A stretch of DNA of 64,000 nt from Pseudomonadota bacterium (GCA_023423975.1 JAFAEO010000004.1:248001-312000), one strand, 5' to 3'. Counted from the stretch's first letter, positions 17,734-26,904 are shown. Numbers and translations are program-made. Notes: generated from the sequence alone by a model not told the origin.

Positions 17734-19767
17734 ATGTTCCATACCATTCTGATTGCCAATCGCGGCGAAATCGCCTGCCGCGTGGCCGCCACTGCCCGTC
17801 GCATGGGCATTCGCACTGTCGCGGTCTACTCCGATGCCGATGCCAACGCAGCACACGTTCATGCCTGCGATGAATCGGTTCATATCGGCGCCGCCGAGCC
17901 TCGCGCCAGCTATCTGCTGGGCGATGTGATCCTCAACGCAGCCAAGGCTACGGGGGCCCAGGCGATCCACCCAGGTTACGGTTTTCTGTCTGAAAACGAA
18001 GCCTTTGCCCAGGCCTGCGGACAGGCAGGTGTCACCTTTATCGGACCACCGGCTTCTGCCATTGCCGCCATGGGCAGCAAGTCTGCCGCCAAATCCCTGA
18101 TGGAACAGGCCGGCGTCCCACTGGTACCGGGCTATCATGGCAAAGACCAGGACCCAACCCTTTTGCATCAGGAAGCTGATCGCATCGGCTATCCGGTATT
18201 GATCAAGGCCAGTGCCGGCGGTGGCGGCAAGGGCATGCGCGTGGTCAAAAGCTCAGAGGAATTTATCGCCGCTCTGGCTTCGTGCAAACGGGAAGCCATC
18301 AGCAGCTTTGGCGACGATATGGTCCTGATTGAACGCTATCTGACCAAACCGCGCCATATCGAGATCCAGGTATTTGCGGACAGCCAAGGCAACGCCGTGT
18401 ACCTGTTCGAGCGTGACTGCTCGGTTCAACGCCGTCACCAGAAAGTGATCGAAGAGGCCCCGGCACCGGGCATGACCGCCGAACGCCGCAAGCAAATGGG
18501 CGAGGCCGCCGTCGCAGCCGCCAAGGCTGTGGGCTATGTGGGCGCCGGCACGGTCGAATTCATTGCCGAACCCGACGGTCGCTTCTACTTCATGGAAATG
18601 AATACCCGCCTGCAGGTGGAGCATCCGGTCACCGAAATGATTACCGGACTGGACCTGGTCGAGTGGCAATTGCGCGTTGCCGCCGGCCAGCCCCTGCCAT
18701 TGACGCAGGCGCAACTCACCATGCAAGGTCATGCCATAGAAGCGCGGATCTATGCAGAAAATCCAGACAACGGCTTTCTGCCGTCCATCGGCACGCTCAG
18801 CCATCTTCGCCTGCCCGAGCATGTCACCTTCCGCAATGGCACGGTTCGCGTCGATGGCGGCGTGGGCCAGGGCGATACCATCTCGCCCTATTACGATCCC
18901 ATGATCGCCAAGCTCATTGTCTGGGGAGAAACCCGGGAACAGGCCATTGCGCGCATGCATACGGCGCTGGCGCAAACCCATGTTGTTGGCGTTCGCACCA
19001 ATCTGGCGTTTCTGGGCCGGCTCATGGAAAATACGGCGTTTGCCACAGCCGATCTGGATACGGGATTGATCGAAAAAAATCGCGAGCAATTGTTGCCCGA
19101 ACATACCGAAGCCACATTGCCGGCACTGGCCTGCGTAGCAGCCACCTGGATCAGTGCCCAGGGCCAAACCGGCCATAATAGCAACCAGGGCGATCACAGC
19201 ATCGACCCATGGGACAGCACCGATGGCTGGCGCCTGTCTGGCTCCTACCAACAAACCCTGCAACTGCAGGATGGCGAAATCGCGCACACGCTGCACATGC
19301 AGCGCATTGACGGACAGTGGCAACTGGTGCACCAGGACCGCAGCTATCCCCTGTCATGGTCTGCCCAGGCCGATGGCGCCAGCTGGCACACCCAGGTCAA
19401 TCTGGATGGCCGCAATTATCGCGGCACCGTCGTACGCGAGGCAGAGCAGGCCTGGCTGTTTGGCACAGGACAAACCGGTGGCACCCGCATTTTCGGCCTG
19501 CCGGACCTGTTGCGCCACGCCGCCGACGAGAGTGCCGACCATGCCGGCAACCTGACCGCCCCGATGCCAGGCAAAATCATCTCGCTATCGGTCAAGGCCG
19601 GCGATACCGTAAAAAAAGGCGATGCATTGATGGTCATGGAGGCCATGAAAATGGAGCATGCGATTACCGCGCCCACATCGGGCATTGTCGAGGAAGTGTT
19701 CTTTGCCGTTGGTGATCAGGTCACGGATGGCGCGGAATTGATCAGGATTGAAGAGGCCGACGCCTGA
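17734..19767 (+). CDS. liuD: Methylcrotonyl-CoA carboxylase, biotin-carrying (alpha) subunit
   Basis: A 677-residue fusion of biotin carboxylase, a linker domain and a biotin carrier domain. The N-terminal ILIANRGEIACRV motif, the GGGGKGMR ATP-grasp glycine loop (about 166-173), the RDCSVQRRHQKVIEEAP block and EMNTRLQVEHPVTE mark the carboxylase. The C-terminal VMEAMKMEH holds the biotinylated Lys at residue 639. It charges biotin with bicarbonate and ATP, and pairs with LiuB. GGAG eight bases before the ATG supports the start. It is the last gene of the operon; liuC (methylglutaconyl-CoA hydratase) and liuE (HMG-CoA lyase), often in the same operon elsewhere, are absent here. Confidence 0.95.
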   Translation: MFHTILIANRGEIACRVAATARRMGIRTVAVYSDADANAAHVHACDESVHIGAAEPRASYLLGDVILNAAKATGAQAIHPGYGFLSENEAFAQACGQAGVTFIGPPASAIAAMGSKSAAKSLMEQAGVPLVPGYHGKDQDPTLLHQEADRIGYPVLIKASAGGGGKGMRVVKSSEEFIAALASCKREAISSFGDDMVLIERYLTKPRHIEIQVFADSQGNAVYLFERDCSVQRRHQKVIEEAPAPGMTAERRKQMGEAAVAAAKAVGYVGAGTVEFIAEPDGRFYFMEMNTRLQVEHPVTEMITGLDLVEWQLRVAAGQPLPLTQAQLTMQGHAIEARIYAENPDNGFLPSIGTLSHLRLPEHVTFRNGTVRVDGGVGQGDTISPYYDPMIAKLIVWGETREQAIARMHTALAQTHVVGVRTNLAFLGRLMENTAFATADLDTGLIEKNREQLLPEHTEATLPALACVAATWISAQGQTGHNSNQGDHSIDPWDSTDGWRLSGSYQQTLQLQDGEIAHTLHMQRIDGQWQLVHQDRSYPLSWSAQADGASWHTQVNLDGRNYRGTVVREAEQAWLFGTGQTGGTRIFGLPDLLRHAADESADHAGNLTAPMPGKIISLSVKAGDTVKKGDALMVMEAMKMEHAITAPTSGIVEEVFFAVGDQVTDGAELIRIEEADA

Positions 19768-19772
19768 GTCTT

Positions 19773-19801
19773 CTCATCCTCTTTGACTAAAAGAGGATGA
19801 G
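19773..19801 (+). terminator. 12-bp hairpin after the liu operon
   Basis: CTCATCCTCTTT (19773-19784) pairs exactly with 19790-19801 around the loop GACTA, immediately after the liuD stop. There is no T-run, so termination would be weak or factor-assisted. Confidence 0.5.
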
Positions 19802-19852
19802 CATAAACAGACCACGGTAGCTTGAAGAGCCGAGCCCATTCGCAGCGATTGA

Positions 19853-19877
19853 AATACCGAGACAGTGTCTCGGTATT
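19853..19877. terminator. Second hairpin between convergent liuD and the small acidic gene
   Basis: Arms 19853-19863 and 19867-19877 (AATACCGAGAC and its complement) flank an AGT loop. It stands about 85 bases after the convergent small-protein stop and may terminate transcription from both sides. Confidence 0.5.
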
Positions 19878-19962
19878 GTCTGCAAATCACTCATTTGGCC
19901 AATTCCCGGACAACGCCTGGGACATATCAGAACTTGATATGCGATAAAATAATCCGCCTGTT

Positions 19963-20295
19963 TTACTGCTTGTCTTCGTCCAGATGAATATTGCCACCTT
20001 CATTGGCCCAATCAGCATCACGCTGCTGTTCAATATCGTCTGACAGCGTATCGAGCAGTTCAGCGATTTCGTCCTGGTAGGTTTCAATCATATCATCGGG
20101 CAAACCCAACGACTCCTGGGCCTCCAGAAAACTTTCGGCACAGATATTCAGCGAATTGCGTACGGCCTTTTTGTCGCTCACATTTGCCAGCAAGGAATAC
20201 ACCGCGTGTTGGAGTGCTGCCTGCTGCGCCATGCATTGATTCAGATTATCCGACAGCTCGATAACCAGCTCTTTGAGTTCCATCTCGTTCTGCAT
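19963..20295 (-). CDS. Small acidic helical protein, function unknown
   Basis: A 110-residue protein I do not recognise. It has no signal peptide or membrane segment, is rich in Glu, Asp, Leu and Gln, and should be almost wholly helical: a first helical stretch at about 3-35 (KELVIELSDNLNQ), a second at about 40-60 with SDKKAVRNSLNIC, and an acidic C-terminal half (DEIAELLDTLSDDIEQQ). A strong AAGGAG precedes the ATG at 20295, which supports real translation. It stands alone between argD and the end of the liu operon, with hairpins on the far side. It could be a small regulator or an assembly partner; no specific function can be claimed. Confidence 0.65.
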   Translation of the reverse strand: MQNEMELKELVIELSDNLNQCMAQQAALQHAVYSLLANVSDKKAVRNSLNICAESFLEAQESLGLPDDMIETYQDEIAELLDTLSDDIEQQRDADWANEGGNIHLDEDKQ

Positions 20296-20356
20296 GTCTG
20301 CTCCTTGTCATCCGTTGGGAGAAACCGAATGGATTCAGCCATCCGGTTGCTCATTG

Positions 20357-20374
20357 CCCTGTCGGCAGACAGGG
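20357..20374. terminator. Short hairpin downstream of argD-like gene
   Basis: CCCTGTC (20357-20363) pairs with GACAGGG (20368-20374) around GGCA, just beyond the minus-strand aminotransferase stop. A GC-rich seven-pair stem without a clear T-run; a weak terminator is possible. Confidence 0.35.
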
Positions 20375-20380
20375 AATCGA

Positions 20381-21571
20381 TCAAGCTCTGACCTGGGCAA
20401 TCACTTCGTCCAGCCACGCCAGCATCAGTTTGAGCTCGTCTTCGGTCATATTCAATGCAGTCATAAAGCGCAGCAGATTCGGCCGCGGCGCATTCAACAG
20501 CATACCTTCCGGACCGCGCTCGCGTGCTGCGTCCACAATTGCCGGTCCGTCGTCCTTGTCCAGAATCAACGCGCGCAACATGCCCATGCCACGCTCGCCT
20601 TTCATGCCCCATTTTTCCGACAGCGCCAGCAGCCCCTGCGACAACTGTTCGGAGCGGGCCTGAACACTTTGCATAAATCCAGGTGCGGTCAGGGTATCGA
20701 AAACCGCAATGCCGCCAGCTGTGATCAAGGGGTTGCCATTGTAGGTGCCGCCCTGGTCGCCATGTTCAAAGCAAGACACTTCTTCGCGGGCCAGCATGGC
20801 GGCCAGGGGGATACCACCGCCGATACCTTTGCCCAGCGACATGATGTCGGGCTCGATGCCATAAGCCTGATAGGCAAACAGTTCGCCGCAACGTCCCATG
20901 CCTGTCTGCACTTCATCCACGATCAGCAGCATATTGTTCTCGCGGGTCAGTTCGCGCAGCGCTTTCATGAACGCCATTTCTGCAGGAATAACACCGCCCT
21001 CGCCCTGCACCGGTTCCAGCATGATGGCGACAGTATTGTCGTCAATCAGCGCCTTGACCGATTCCAGGTTATTCATTTGCGCCTTGGGAAAGCCATCGAC
21101 CTGCGGCGCAAATTTCGTGTCCCAACCAGCCTTGCCCGAGGCAGACATGGTGGCCAGTGTGCGGCCATGGAAACTGTGGTCAAAGGTAATAATCTTGTAG
21201 GCACCTTTTTTGTTTTTCTGACCCCATTTGCGCGCCAGCTTGATCACGCCCTCGTTGGCCTCGGCGCCGCTGTTGGTGAAAAACACCCGATCAAAACACG
21301 ACGCGTCAATCAGTCGCTTGGCCAGCGCCACGGACGGTTCATTGAAAAAAGCAGGTGACGGGTTGATCAGTTTTCCGGCCTGGTTGTTGAGCGCCTGGAC
21401 CAGTTGCGGCGGACAATGCCCCAGGCAATTGACCGCCCAGCCCTGAATGCAATCCAGATATCGCTTGCCCGTGTCGTCCGTCAGCCAGGAACCCTCGCCA
21501 CTGACGAAATACAAAGGCGGGCGGGCGGTAATTTCCATTAGCGACTGGGCATCGGCAGAACTGAATGACAT
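20381..21571 (-). CDS. argD: Class III aminotransferase, acetylornithine type
   Basis: A 396-residue PLP enzyme of the ArgD/ornithine aminotransferase class. The cofactor-binding block TNSGAEANEGVIKLARK (about 99-115), FHGRT (135-139), the EPVQGEGG segment, the IVDEVQTGMGRCG motif and the PLP-linking Lys248 in SLGKGIGGG are all present. Acetylornithine aminotransferase makes N-acetylornithine in arginine biosynthesis and can also act on succinyldiaminopimelate. No other arginine genes are close by, so a related role such as succinylornithine or 4-aminobutyrate transamination cannot be excluded. AAGGA six bases before the ATG supports the start. Confidence 0.82.
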   Translation of the reverse strand: MSFSSADAQSLMEITARPPLYFVSGEGSWLTDDTGKRYLDCIQGWAVNCLGHCPPQLVQALNNQAGKLINPSPAFFNEPSVALAKRLIDASCFDRVFFTNSGAEANEGVIKLARKWGQKNKKGAYKIITFDHSFHGRTLATMSASGKAGWDTKFAPQVDGFPKAQMNNLESVKALIDDNTVAIMLEPVQGEGGVIPAEMAFMKALRELTRENNMLLIVDEVQTGMGRCGELFAYQAYGIEPDIMSLGKGIGGGIPLAAMLAREEVSCFEHGDQGGTYNGNPLITAGGIAVFDTLTAPGFMQSVQARSEQLSQGLLALSEKWGMKGERGMGMLRALILDKDDGPAIVDAARERGPEGMLLNAPRPNLLRFMTALNMTEDELKLMLAWLDEVIAQVRA

Positions 21572-22361
21572 GGCATTTCCTTATAAATGCAAACAGGGAC
21601 GAAGTAAGTTTTCATTGTATTCAAATTCCCCTTCGCTGTCCGGTCTGCATGATAAATAGCCGTTTACGCAGGCCGGTTGCCGCGACCCGTCGATCTGCCA
21701 AAAGTTCGCTCTTGCCACGCGGCTGTAACGTATCAGGCTTTAACGCCTGGTTCATAGGTCTGGTTTTTAGGCTGTTTTTGACTCACGGCTTCACTCGTCG
21801 CTTTAAGTTTCACTCACTACTTCAGTTTAAATTGAACCTGTCGTTTTGACGTTCGGCACGAACTCGCAGCGCTCAGACCCGGTTGATGTGCCTGGTCTTG
21901 CGTTTGCGCATTCTTTGCGCAGCCACCTGCCGCCACGCCAGCCAATCTTCTACCTCTTTGCGCAGGCACGCCATGGCAGTATTGTCAAATAGTGATGGCT
22001 TCATTCGCGCGTTTTTTGCTCATTTTTTGCGCTGGCCGGTACACCAGTTACGTAAACTGCAATCGACTGAAACAGCATGCGCTGCGGCCGGACAACGGTC
22101 CTGTCATCGAAAAGTCTTTTGGAATCATGAACCTGTAAGACACTGTGATGTTTTTTTATGACGAGATCCAATAAACCGTTGCCTGCCCACTCAAAAACCC
22201 GTACAGTATAATCATTAAGCCTGCGTAACGGCTGACGGGTGTAGCCTGTCACATAGCACCATTTATCTACGCTTTCAGCTTAATTAAAGAATTTTGAAGG
22301 CAGGATGGTGTCATTTGACTGAAGGGCTATCATTGAATAAACCTTTTGGGGAAAACGCATT
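21572..22361. other. Long intergenic region before smg
   Basis: About 790 bases with no recognised gene. The left half has T-rich stretches and no codon pattern I trust. A possible 43-residue reading frame lies on the minus strand (21873-22004, listed separately). A TATAAT box at 22207-22212 lies about 150 bases before smg, without a clear -35 partner. No tRNA cloverleaf, transposase remnant or riboswitch was recognised. Confidence 0.4.
21873..22004 (-). CDS. Possible 43-residue basic protein
   Basis: Reading the minus strand from the ATG at 22004 gives 43 codons and a TGA at 21875-21873. The product starts MKPSLFDNTAMACLRKEVED, then has two Trp residues and a strongly basic tail (QRMRKRKTRHINRV). 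The amphipathic start and basic tail look protein-like, but no good ribosome-binding site precedes it and no homologue comes to mind, so it may be chance. Confidence 0.25.
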   Translation of the reverse strand: MKPSLFDNTAMACLRKEVEDWLAWRQVAAQRMRKRKTRHINRV

Positions 22362-22820
22362 ATGTATGATGTCCTGGTTTATCTCTTCGAGAACTATTAC
22401 ACTCCAGAATCCTGCCCTTCCGCAGACGTCCTGACCAAAAGGCTCATGGCCGCAGGCTTTGAGCACGATGACATTGACGATGCGATCGGCTGGCTTTTCG
22501 GTCTGGCCGAATCCACTGAAAAGTGCGTAGAACTGACCAGCATGTCAGACTCCAGCACACGCTTTTATACTCCAGGTGAACAACAACACCTGGGCGTGGC
22601 GGCTCTCGGGTTCCTGAGTTTTCTGGAGTATAGCGGGGCGGTGGCACCACCGCTGCGTGAAATCATCATTGATCGGGCCATGGCAGCGCCAGAAGCGCCC
22701 CTGTCCTTGCAGCACATCAAAATCATCACGCTGATGGTGTTGTGGAGCCAGGAAGCGGAAATTGATCATCTGATCCTGGAAGAACTGGTAACCGACGACG
22801 AAGAAAAACTATTCCACTGA
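22362..22820 (+). CDS. smg: Smg family protein (DUF494)
   Basis: A 152-residue protein of the Smg/DUF494 family, begun by MYDVLVYLFENYY and ending with the acidic LEELVTDDEEKLFH. The family is widespread in beta- and gammaproteobacteria, usually next to dprA (smf) and in betaproteobacteria before topB. Here topB follows after two other genes, and dprA is not in the window. The biochemical function is unknown; the fold is thought to be helical. GGGGA about nine bases upstream of the ATG supports the start. It is followed by gluQ on the same strand after about 90 bases. Confidence 0.9.
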   Translation: MYDVLVYLFENYYTPESCPSADVLTKRLMAAGFEHDDIDDAIGWLFGLAESTEKCVELTSMSDSSTRFYTPGEQQHLGVAALGFLSFLEYSGAVAPPLREIIIDRAMAAPEAPLSLQHIKIITLMVLWSQEAEIDHLILEELVTDDEEKLFH

Positions 22821-22912
22821 TCCTGTGGTTCGGCAGCAAGTTTACGTCATGTGTCGCATAAAGCAAACATGAGGCAAACGCGCTGCCATAACCTATGCGA
22901 ACATAAGCATTT

Positions 22913-23872
22913 GTGCAGCCAAGCCTGTTGCTGCTTGTGTCTACTCAATCTATTTCTGCTCCGCTGATTTTGTCCAACCCGTCTTACACCACCTGCGCCC
23001 CCTATACGGGGCGTTTTGCGCCCAGTCCCAGCGGCCCCCTTCACGATGGCTCGCTTGTCGCAGCCATGGCCAGCTTTCTGGATGCCCGCGCCCATCGCGG
23101 CCGCTGGCTATTACGCATCGAAGACATCGATACACCACGCGTAGCGCCGGGTGCAGACCGGATTATCCTGTCGCAGTTACAACAACTGGGGATGCACTGG
23201 GACGGCGACATTATCTGGCAGTCGCAACGGCTATCGCGCTATGCCAACATATACGCGCGACTTGACGAACAAGGCCTGATTTACGGGTGCGCCTGTACGC
23301 GTCAGGAAATCGCCAGCAACGCCTTGCAGGCCGGGCTGTTGGGAGAGGACGGCGAACGTCCCTACGCCGGCACCTGTCGGGCCGGCATTGTCGCTGGCCG
23401 CTCGCCTCGTGCCTGGCGTGTGAGAATGCCCGATGAGGCATACTCCTTTACCGATCGCTGGGTGGGGGAACGCACCCAAAACGTTGTCCAGGCCGTGGGC
23501 GATATGATCATCAAACGCGCCGATGGTCTGTTCGCCTATCAGTTGGTGGTGGTCGTGGACGATCACGATCAGCAGGTAACGGATATTGTGCGAGGTCAGG
23601 ATCTGCTTTCTTCAACAGCCAGGCAGCACCAGTTGGCCCATATGCTGGGTTTTACGCCACCGCGTATGATGCATGTCCCCCTGGTGCTGGACAGCGATGG
23701 CAGAAAGCTCTCCAAACAGAATCACGCACAGGCCATTGATGCGCGCAACCCAATCAAGAGCCTGCAGCGGGCCTGGGCAGCGCTGGGGTTTGATGTACTG
23801 CCCGTCACCACAGTGAACGACTTCTGGGACGCGGCCGTGGGTGCATGGCGCCAACGATTCAGTATAAGCTGA
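22913..23872 (+). CDS. gluQ: Glutamyl-Q tRNA(Asp) synthetase
   Basis: A 319-codon GluRS-like protein lacking the anticodon-binding domain; it attaches glutamate to queuosine in tRNA(Asp). Motifs: GRFAPSPSGPLHDGS is the HIGH-type site (the family usually has HFGS, so the Asp is unusual), RIEDIDTPR, a zinc site formed by CACTRQEI with a later YAGTC, and the KLSKQNHA block in place of KMSKS. No ATG precedes the first motif; the GTG at 22913 adds about 30 poorly conserved residues, and a later TTG near 22970 is also possible, so the true start is uncertain. Downstream genes are on the opposite strand. Confidence 0.9.
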   Translation: MQPSLLLLVSTQSISAPLILSNPSYTTCAPYTGRFAPSPSGPLHDGSLVAAMASFLDARAHRGRWLLRIEDIDTPRVAPGADRIILSQLQQLGMHWDGDIIWQSQRLSRYANIYARLDEQGLIYGCACTRQEIASNALQAGLLGEDGERPYAGTCRAGIVAGRSPRAWRVRMPDEAYSFTDRWVGERTQNVVQAVGDMIIKRADGLFAYQLVVVVDDHDQQVTDIVRGQDLLSSTARQHQLAHMLGFTPPRMMHVPLVLDSDGRKLSKQNHAQAIDARNPIKSLQRAWAALGFDVLPVTTVNDFWDAAVGAWRQRFSIS

Positions 23873-23896
23873 CACCCAATTGGCCGCTGCTTTTAT

Positions 23897-23922
23897 CCGT
23901 TATCTGTGACCGTTATCTGTGA
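23897..23922. repeat. Two tandem 13-bp repeats
   Basis: CCGTTATCTGTGA occurs twice in direct succession (23897-23909 and 23910-23922) and a third partial copy runs into a seven-T tract. It lies between convergent gluQ and the membrane protein gene. Probably a slippage duplication; the T-tract may help termination. Confidence 0.6.
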
Positions 23923-24117
23923 CCGTTTTTTTGCGCGGTAATTTCTTAGCTGTTATTATTTTTTCACCGCTATTCTTGCCGTTATACAGGGACCGGCAAT
24001 GCACGAACGCGCCATAAACGGAGCGACGCGACTAACCGCAGGATAGTGAGCCCTTGCCAAGCGACCAGAGAGTTCCACCGCGGCCCTGGCAAGTGCTTGG
24101 CGAGTAATGCTCAAGCC

Positions 24118-26904
24118 CTATAGCCGATTTTGCTTTTCGTCCAGCAACCCGGTTAACAATGCCACGCCATCCTGATTGACACGAAACTCGCCATAGCGGG
24201 CACGAGCAAAGTGCTCACCCTGCCCCTCGGGGAAAAAATAGGCATCAGTCACAAACAGTACCCGCTCATCCAACTGCCTGCGATAGCGTACCACTACATT
24301 GCCTGGCTGAGCCGGTGGCGCCATTTGCGGCAGCGTGCGGGTAAAGTGATAGACGCCCTGGGCATCGGGTTTGAGTTCAACATACCGGTGTGAATAATCG
24401 GAAAACAGGTCCCCATCGTCACCGCCCTGTGACGCAAAATTCAATGTCATATAGTCGCCCTGCATCAAAGAGCGCGGGTCCACCGGACGCAATGCAACCA
24501 CAAAACGCGTTCCGTCGCGGATGATGGCTTCTTTTTGCACGATGTCTACGTTGGCCGCTGCCAGCACGGCAAGCAGCCCGGCCACGATGCTCGCAAGCGT
24601 TGATACCCGCAACCACCCGCGGCCCGATCTGACCTCAAGAGCAGAATGGTCGTCACCAGCAGACAAGCGGCGGCCATTGGGCCCGGCAGGCATATCCGAG
24701 CGCAAATCCGATGCATCCTCTTGATAGACAGCCTGCCCGCCAGTAGCAGCAACGGGACGCATGCGGTACCACAACAGCGCGATCACCAGCAGAACGGCGC
24801 CCTGCGCGATCAGAAAGTACGCCTTATCCAGCAGAAGAAAATGCAATTGAAAATAAAACTGCGCCAGAAAAACGATAATACTGACCACGCCAACAACCAG
24901 CATACTGCGATAATGCAATTCATAGCCAAGCAAACATAACAGCAAGCCCAACTGCACTCCTGGCAGGTCACCCCACAATACGCCCAGCACCAGCAGGACC
25001 AGCAGTACAACGGCCTGATCTGCCGCGAAAACGCGCCGCCGTCTGGCCGACAACCATGCAACGCCCACGGGCAGCAGGGCAAACACTAAGTTGCACAGAT
25101 AAACCATCGGAAACCGGGTGGGCAGGTGCCATTTATTGAGCACCATGGCCAGCATGTTCTGCCCCGCCTGCACACTCTGATGATCGCTGTAAGATGCTCC
25201 CGACATATGAATCACATAGGCGCCCAGCGGGATGCACAGCAGCGCCCAGGCGAGTGTTTTGTAGCGACGCAGCCAGACCGCCGGCAACCCCATCAGAATC
25301 ACGGTGGCCAGCACAATATAAACGGGCGCCAGTTCATTCAAAAAAAACAGCCACTCGGCGTCACGGTGATAGCCGGACAAGGCGGCATCTGCATGATCGA
25401 GTGCAAAACCAGGGCTATACTGCGGCCACAGAATAGCAAAAAGCATCAGCGCAGCCACCGCACACATAAACTGAAACCATGGTGTTTGATACATATGGTA
25501 CAGAAGCAACAGGCCGGCTATCAGACCCAGTATCGGCAAAGAGCGATCGGCATAGTCTATATAGGTTCCGCTGAAAACCTCGAATGCCAGCAATAGCAAG
25601 CCGACCAGCATCAGCATCACACCGCTGGCGCGCCCTTTGCCACCCGGGGCGAAGTATGCCAGCAGCCCGGCAACCAGCGACACGCCTGCAGCCACTGCCA
25701 GCGGTATATCCAGGACCACTATAAGCGCCAGACCCAATAAAAATATGAAGCCAAATGAAAAGAGGAACAACAACGGCGAACTTCGCGACGGGGTGACTGT
25801 AGATTCAGCCGCTGCCGGGGCCAGTGCCAGGGTCGGAGCTGTCGCTGTGTCTGAGGCACGCTCAGTAGCAAGTATGCCTGTCGCACTATCTGAGGCAACG
25901 GGGTGACCAGGCACATCGGACTGCGATTGATACACGTCCCTGAGCCAGGACACACATCCGAGCATCCCGCCAAGCGCCACCACAAAAGCCAGCGCCACGC
26001 TCAGCTCTATCGACTCGGCCAACAGCCAGCTTGCAATGAGCACGTAGGTACCGGCATACAGGACCGTAAATACGGCCAGTTGCGACAGAATGAAAAAATC
26101 AGGTCTGACACGGCGATAAAGATAAAACCCGCCGGCAACAACCGCCCCCACCAGTGCTGCCTGCAGCAACATGGCCTGGTTGGACTCATCATCAAAGAGT
26201 GACTCCAGGGAAGCGGCCAGCGTACAAAACAAGGCGACCAATATGACAAGCGCCAGCAGCCGGGGCATCACCCGATAGGGATCGCTATAGTGGCTGCGCC
26301 AACGCTCGGCGCCCGCCAGCAGGCCCGCATTGATGCCTGCCACTACCCATGCATAACCCATTGGGGTATACCGCTGCGGGCTGATCAACACCTGCGTACC
26401 GAACAGCAATATGATAGCGGTATTGAGTATAACCAGCCATAGCACGATGACGAACCAGCTGCGGGCAACCAGCAGCCAGGGAATCGTCAGCAAAGCCCAC
26501 CAGCCAAACAGTGTCCAGGGATCGGCCCCGGTCTGATAGGTTTGCCCCAAAAGCGCCAACAGGCCGCCGGTAACGACACAAGCGAGAAACAATGCGCCGG
26601 CAAAAACCGGTACGCCCTGGCTGCTTGCGTTTGCGAGGCCCCGGTCGCCTGCGGCGAACCCGGACCTGCGCCGCTCCCGCCAGGCCAGCACCAGGGCAGC
26701 GGCCACAACAGCAACCAGTAACGCCTGGACACCGGCAATACGCTCGAATTTGCCAAGACCGTCCCAGTTTGCCGCGATCCAGGTCACAATGCCGCTGGCC
26801 AGCAAGCCAATACCCAGCACCCGCAATCCCATATTGAAAAAGCGACGCCACAGGACCATTTGGTCATGCCCGGATTGTGCAGAATGAGCCGTCGGAGCTT
26901 GCAT
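24118..26904 (-). CDS. Large membrane protein: DUF2157, DUF4401 and GDYXXLXY domains
   Basis: A 928-residue inner-membrane protein with roughly 20 hydrophobic segments. The first quarter matches DUF2157 (GIGLLASGIVTWIAANWDGL and the helices that follow), the middle resembles DUF4401, and the C-terminal 170 residues, after an anchor helix, form a GDYXXLXY domain with the name-giving motif as GDYMTLNF (the last Tyr is Phe). Elsewhere these are often two separate genes; here they are fused. Between DUF2157 and DUF4401 lies a low-complexity Ala/Ser/Thr linker. The ATG at 26904 was chosen over an upstream one because GAGG precedes it. Function unknown, probably envelope-related. It is divergent from topB. 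Confidence 0.75.
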   Translation of the reverse strand: MQAPTAHSAQSGHDQMVLWRRFFNMGLRVLGIGLLASGIVTWIAANWDGLGKFERIAGVQALLVAVVAAALVLAWRERRRSGFAAGDRGLANASSQGVPVFAGALFLACVVTGGLLALLGQTYQTGADPWTLFGWWALLTIPWLLVARSWFVIVLWLVILNTAIILLFGTQVLISPQRYTPMGYAWVVAGINAGLLAGAERWRSHYSDPYRVMPRLLALVILVALFCTLAASLESLFDDESNQAMLLQAALVGAVVAGGFYLYRRVRPDFFILSQLAVFTVLYAGTYVLIASWLLAESIELSVALAFVVALGGMLGCVSWLRDVYQSQSDVPGHPVASDSATGILATERASDTATAPTLALAPAAAESTVTPSRSSPLLFLFSFGFIFLLGLALIVVLDIPLAVAAGVSLVAGLLAYFAPGGKGRASGVMLMLVGLLLLAFEVFSGTYIDYADRSLPILGLIAGLLLLYHMYQTPWFQFMCAVAALMLFAILWPQYSPGFALDHADAALSGYHRDAEWLFFLNELAPVYIVLATVILMGLPAVWLRRYKTLAWALLCIPLGAYVIHMSGASYSDHQSVQAGQNMLAMVLNKWHLPTRFPMVYLCNLVFALLPVGVAWLSARRRRVFAADQAVVLLVLLVLGVLWGDLPGVQLGLLLCLLGYELHYRSMLVVGVVSIIVFLAQFYFQLHFLLLDKAYFLIAQGAVLLVIALLWYRMRPVAATGGQAVYQEDASDLRSDMPAGPNGRRLSAGDDHSALEVRSGRGWLRVSTLASIVAGLLAVLAAANVDIVQKEAIIRDGTRFVVALRPVDPRSLMQGDYMTLNFASQGGDDGDLFSDYSHRYVELKPDAQGVYHFTRTLPQMAPPAQPGNVVVRYRRQLDERVLFVTDAYFFPEGQGEHFARARYGEFRVNQDGVALLTGLLDEKQNRL

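Noticed and set aside
18253..19332. 359-codon open frame opposite liuD
   Set aside because: Antisense to a certain biotin carboxylase; composition is typical of a shadow frame.
20273..21358. 361-codon plus-strand frame opposite the ArgD-like gene
   Set aside because: The minus-strand frame has all PLP motifs; the plus-strand one has none.
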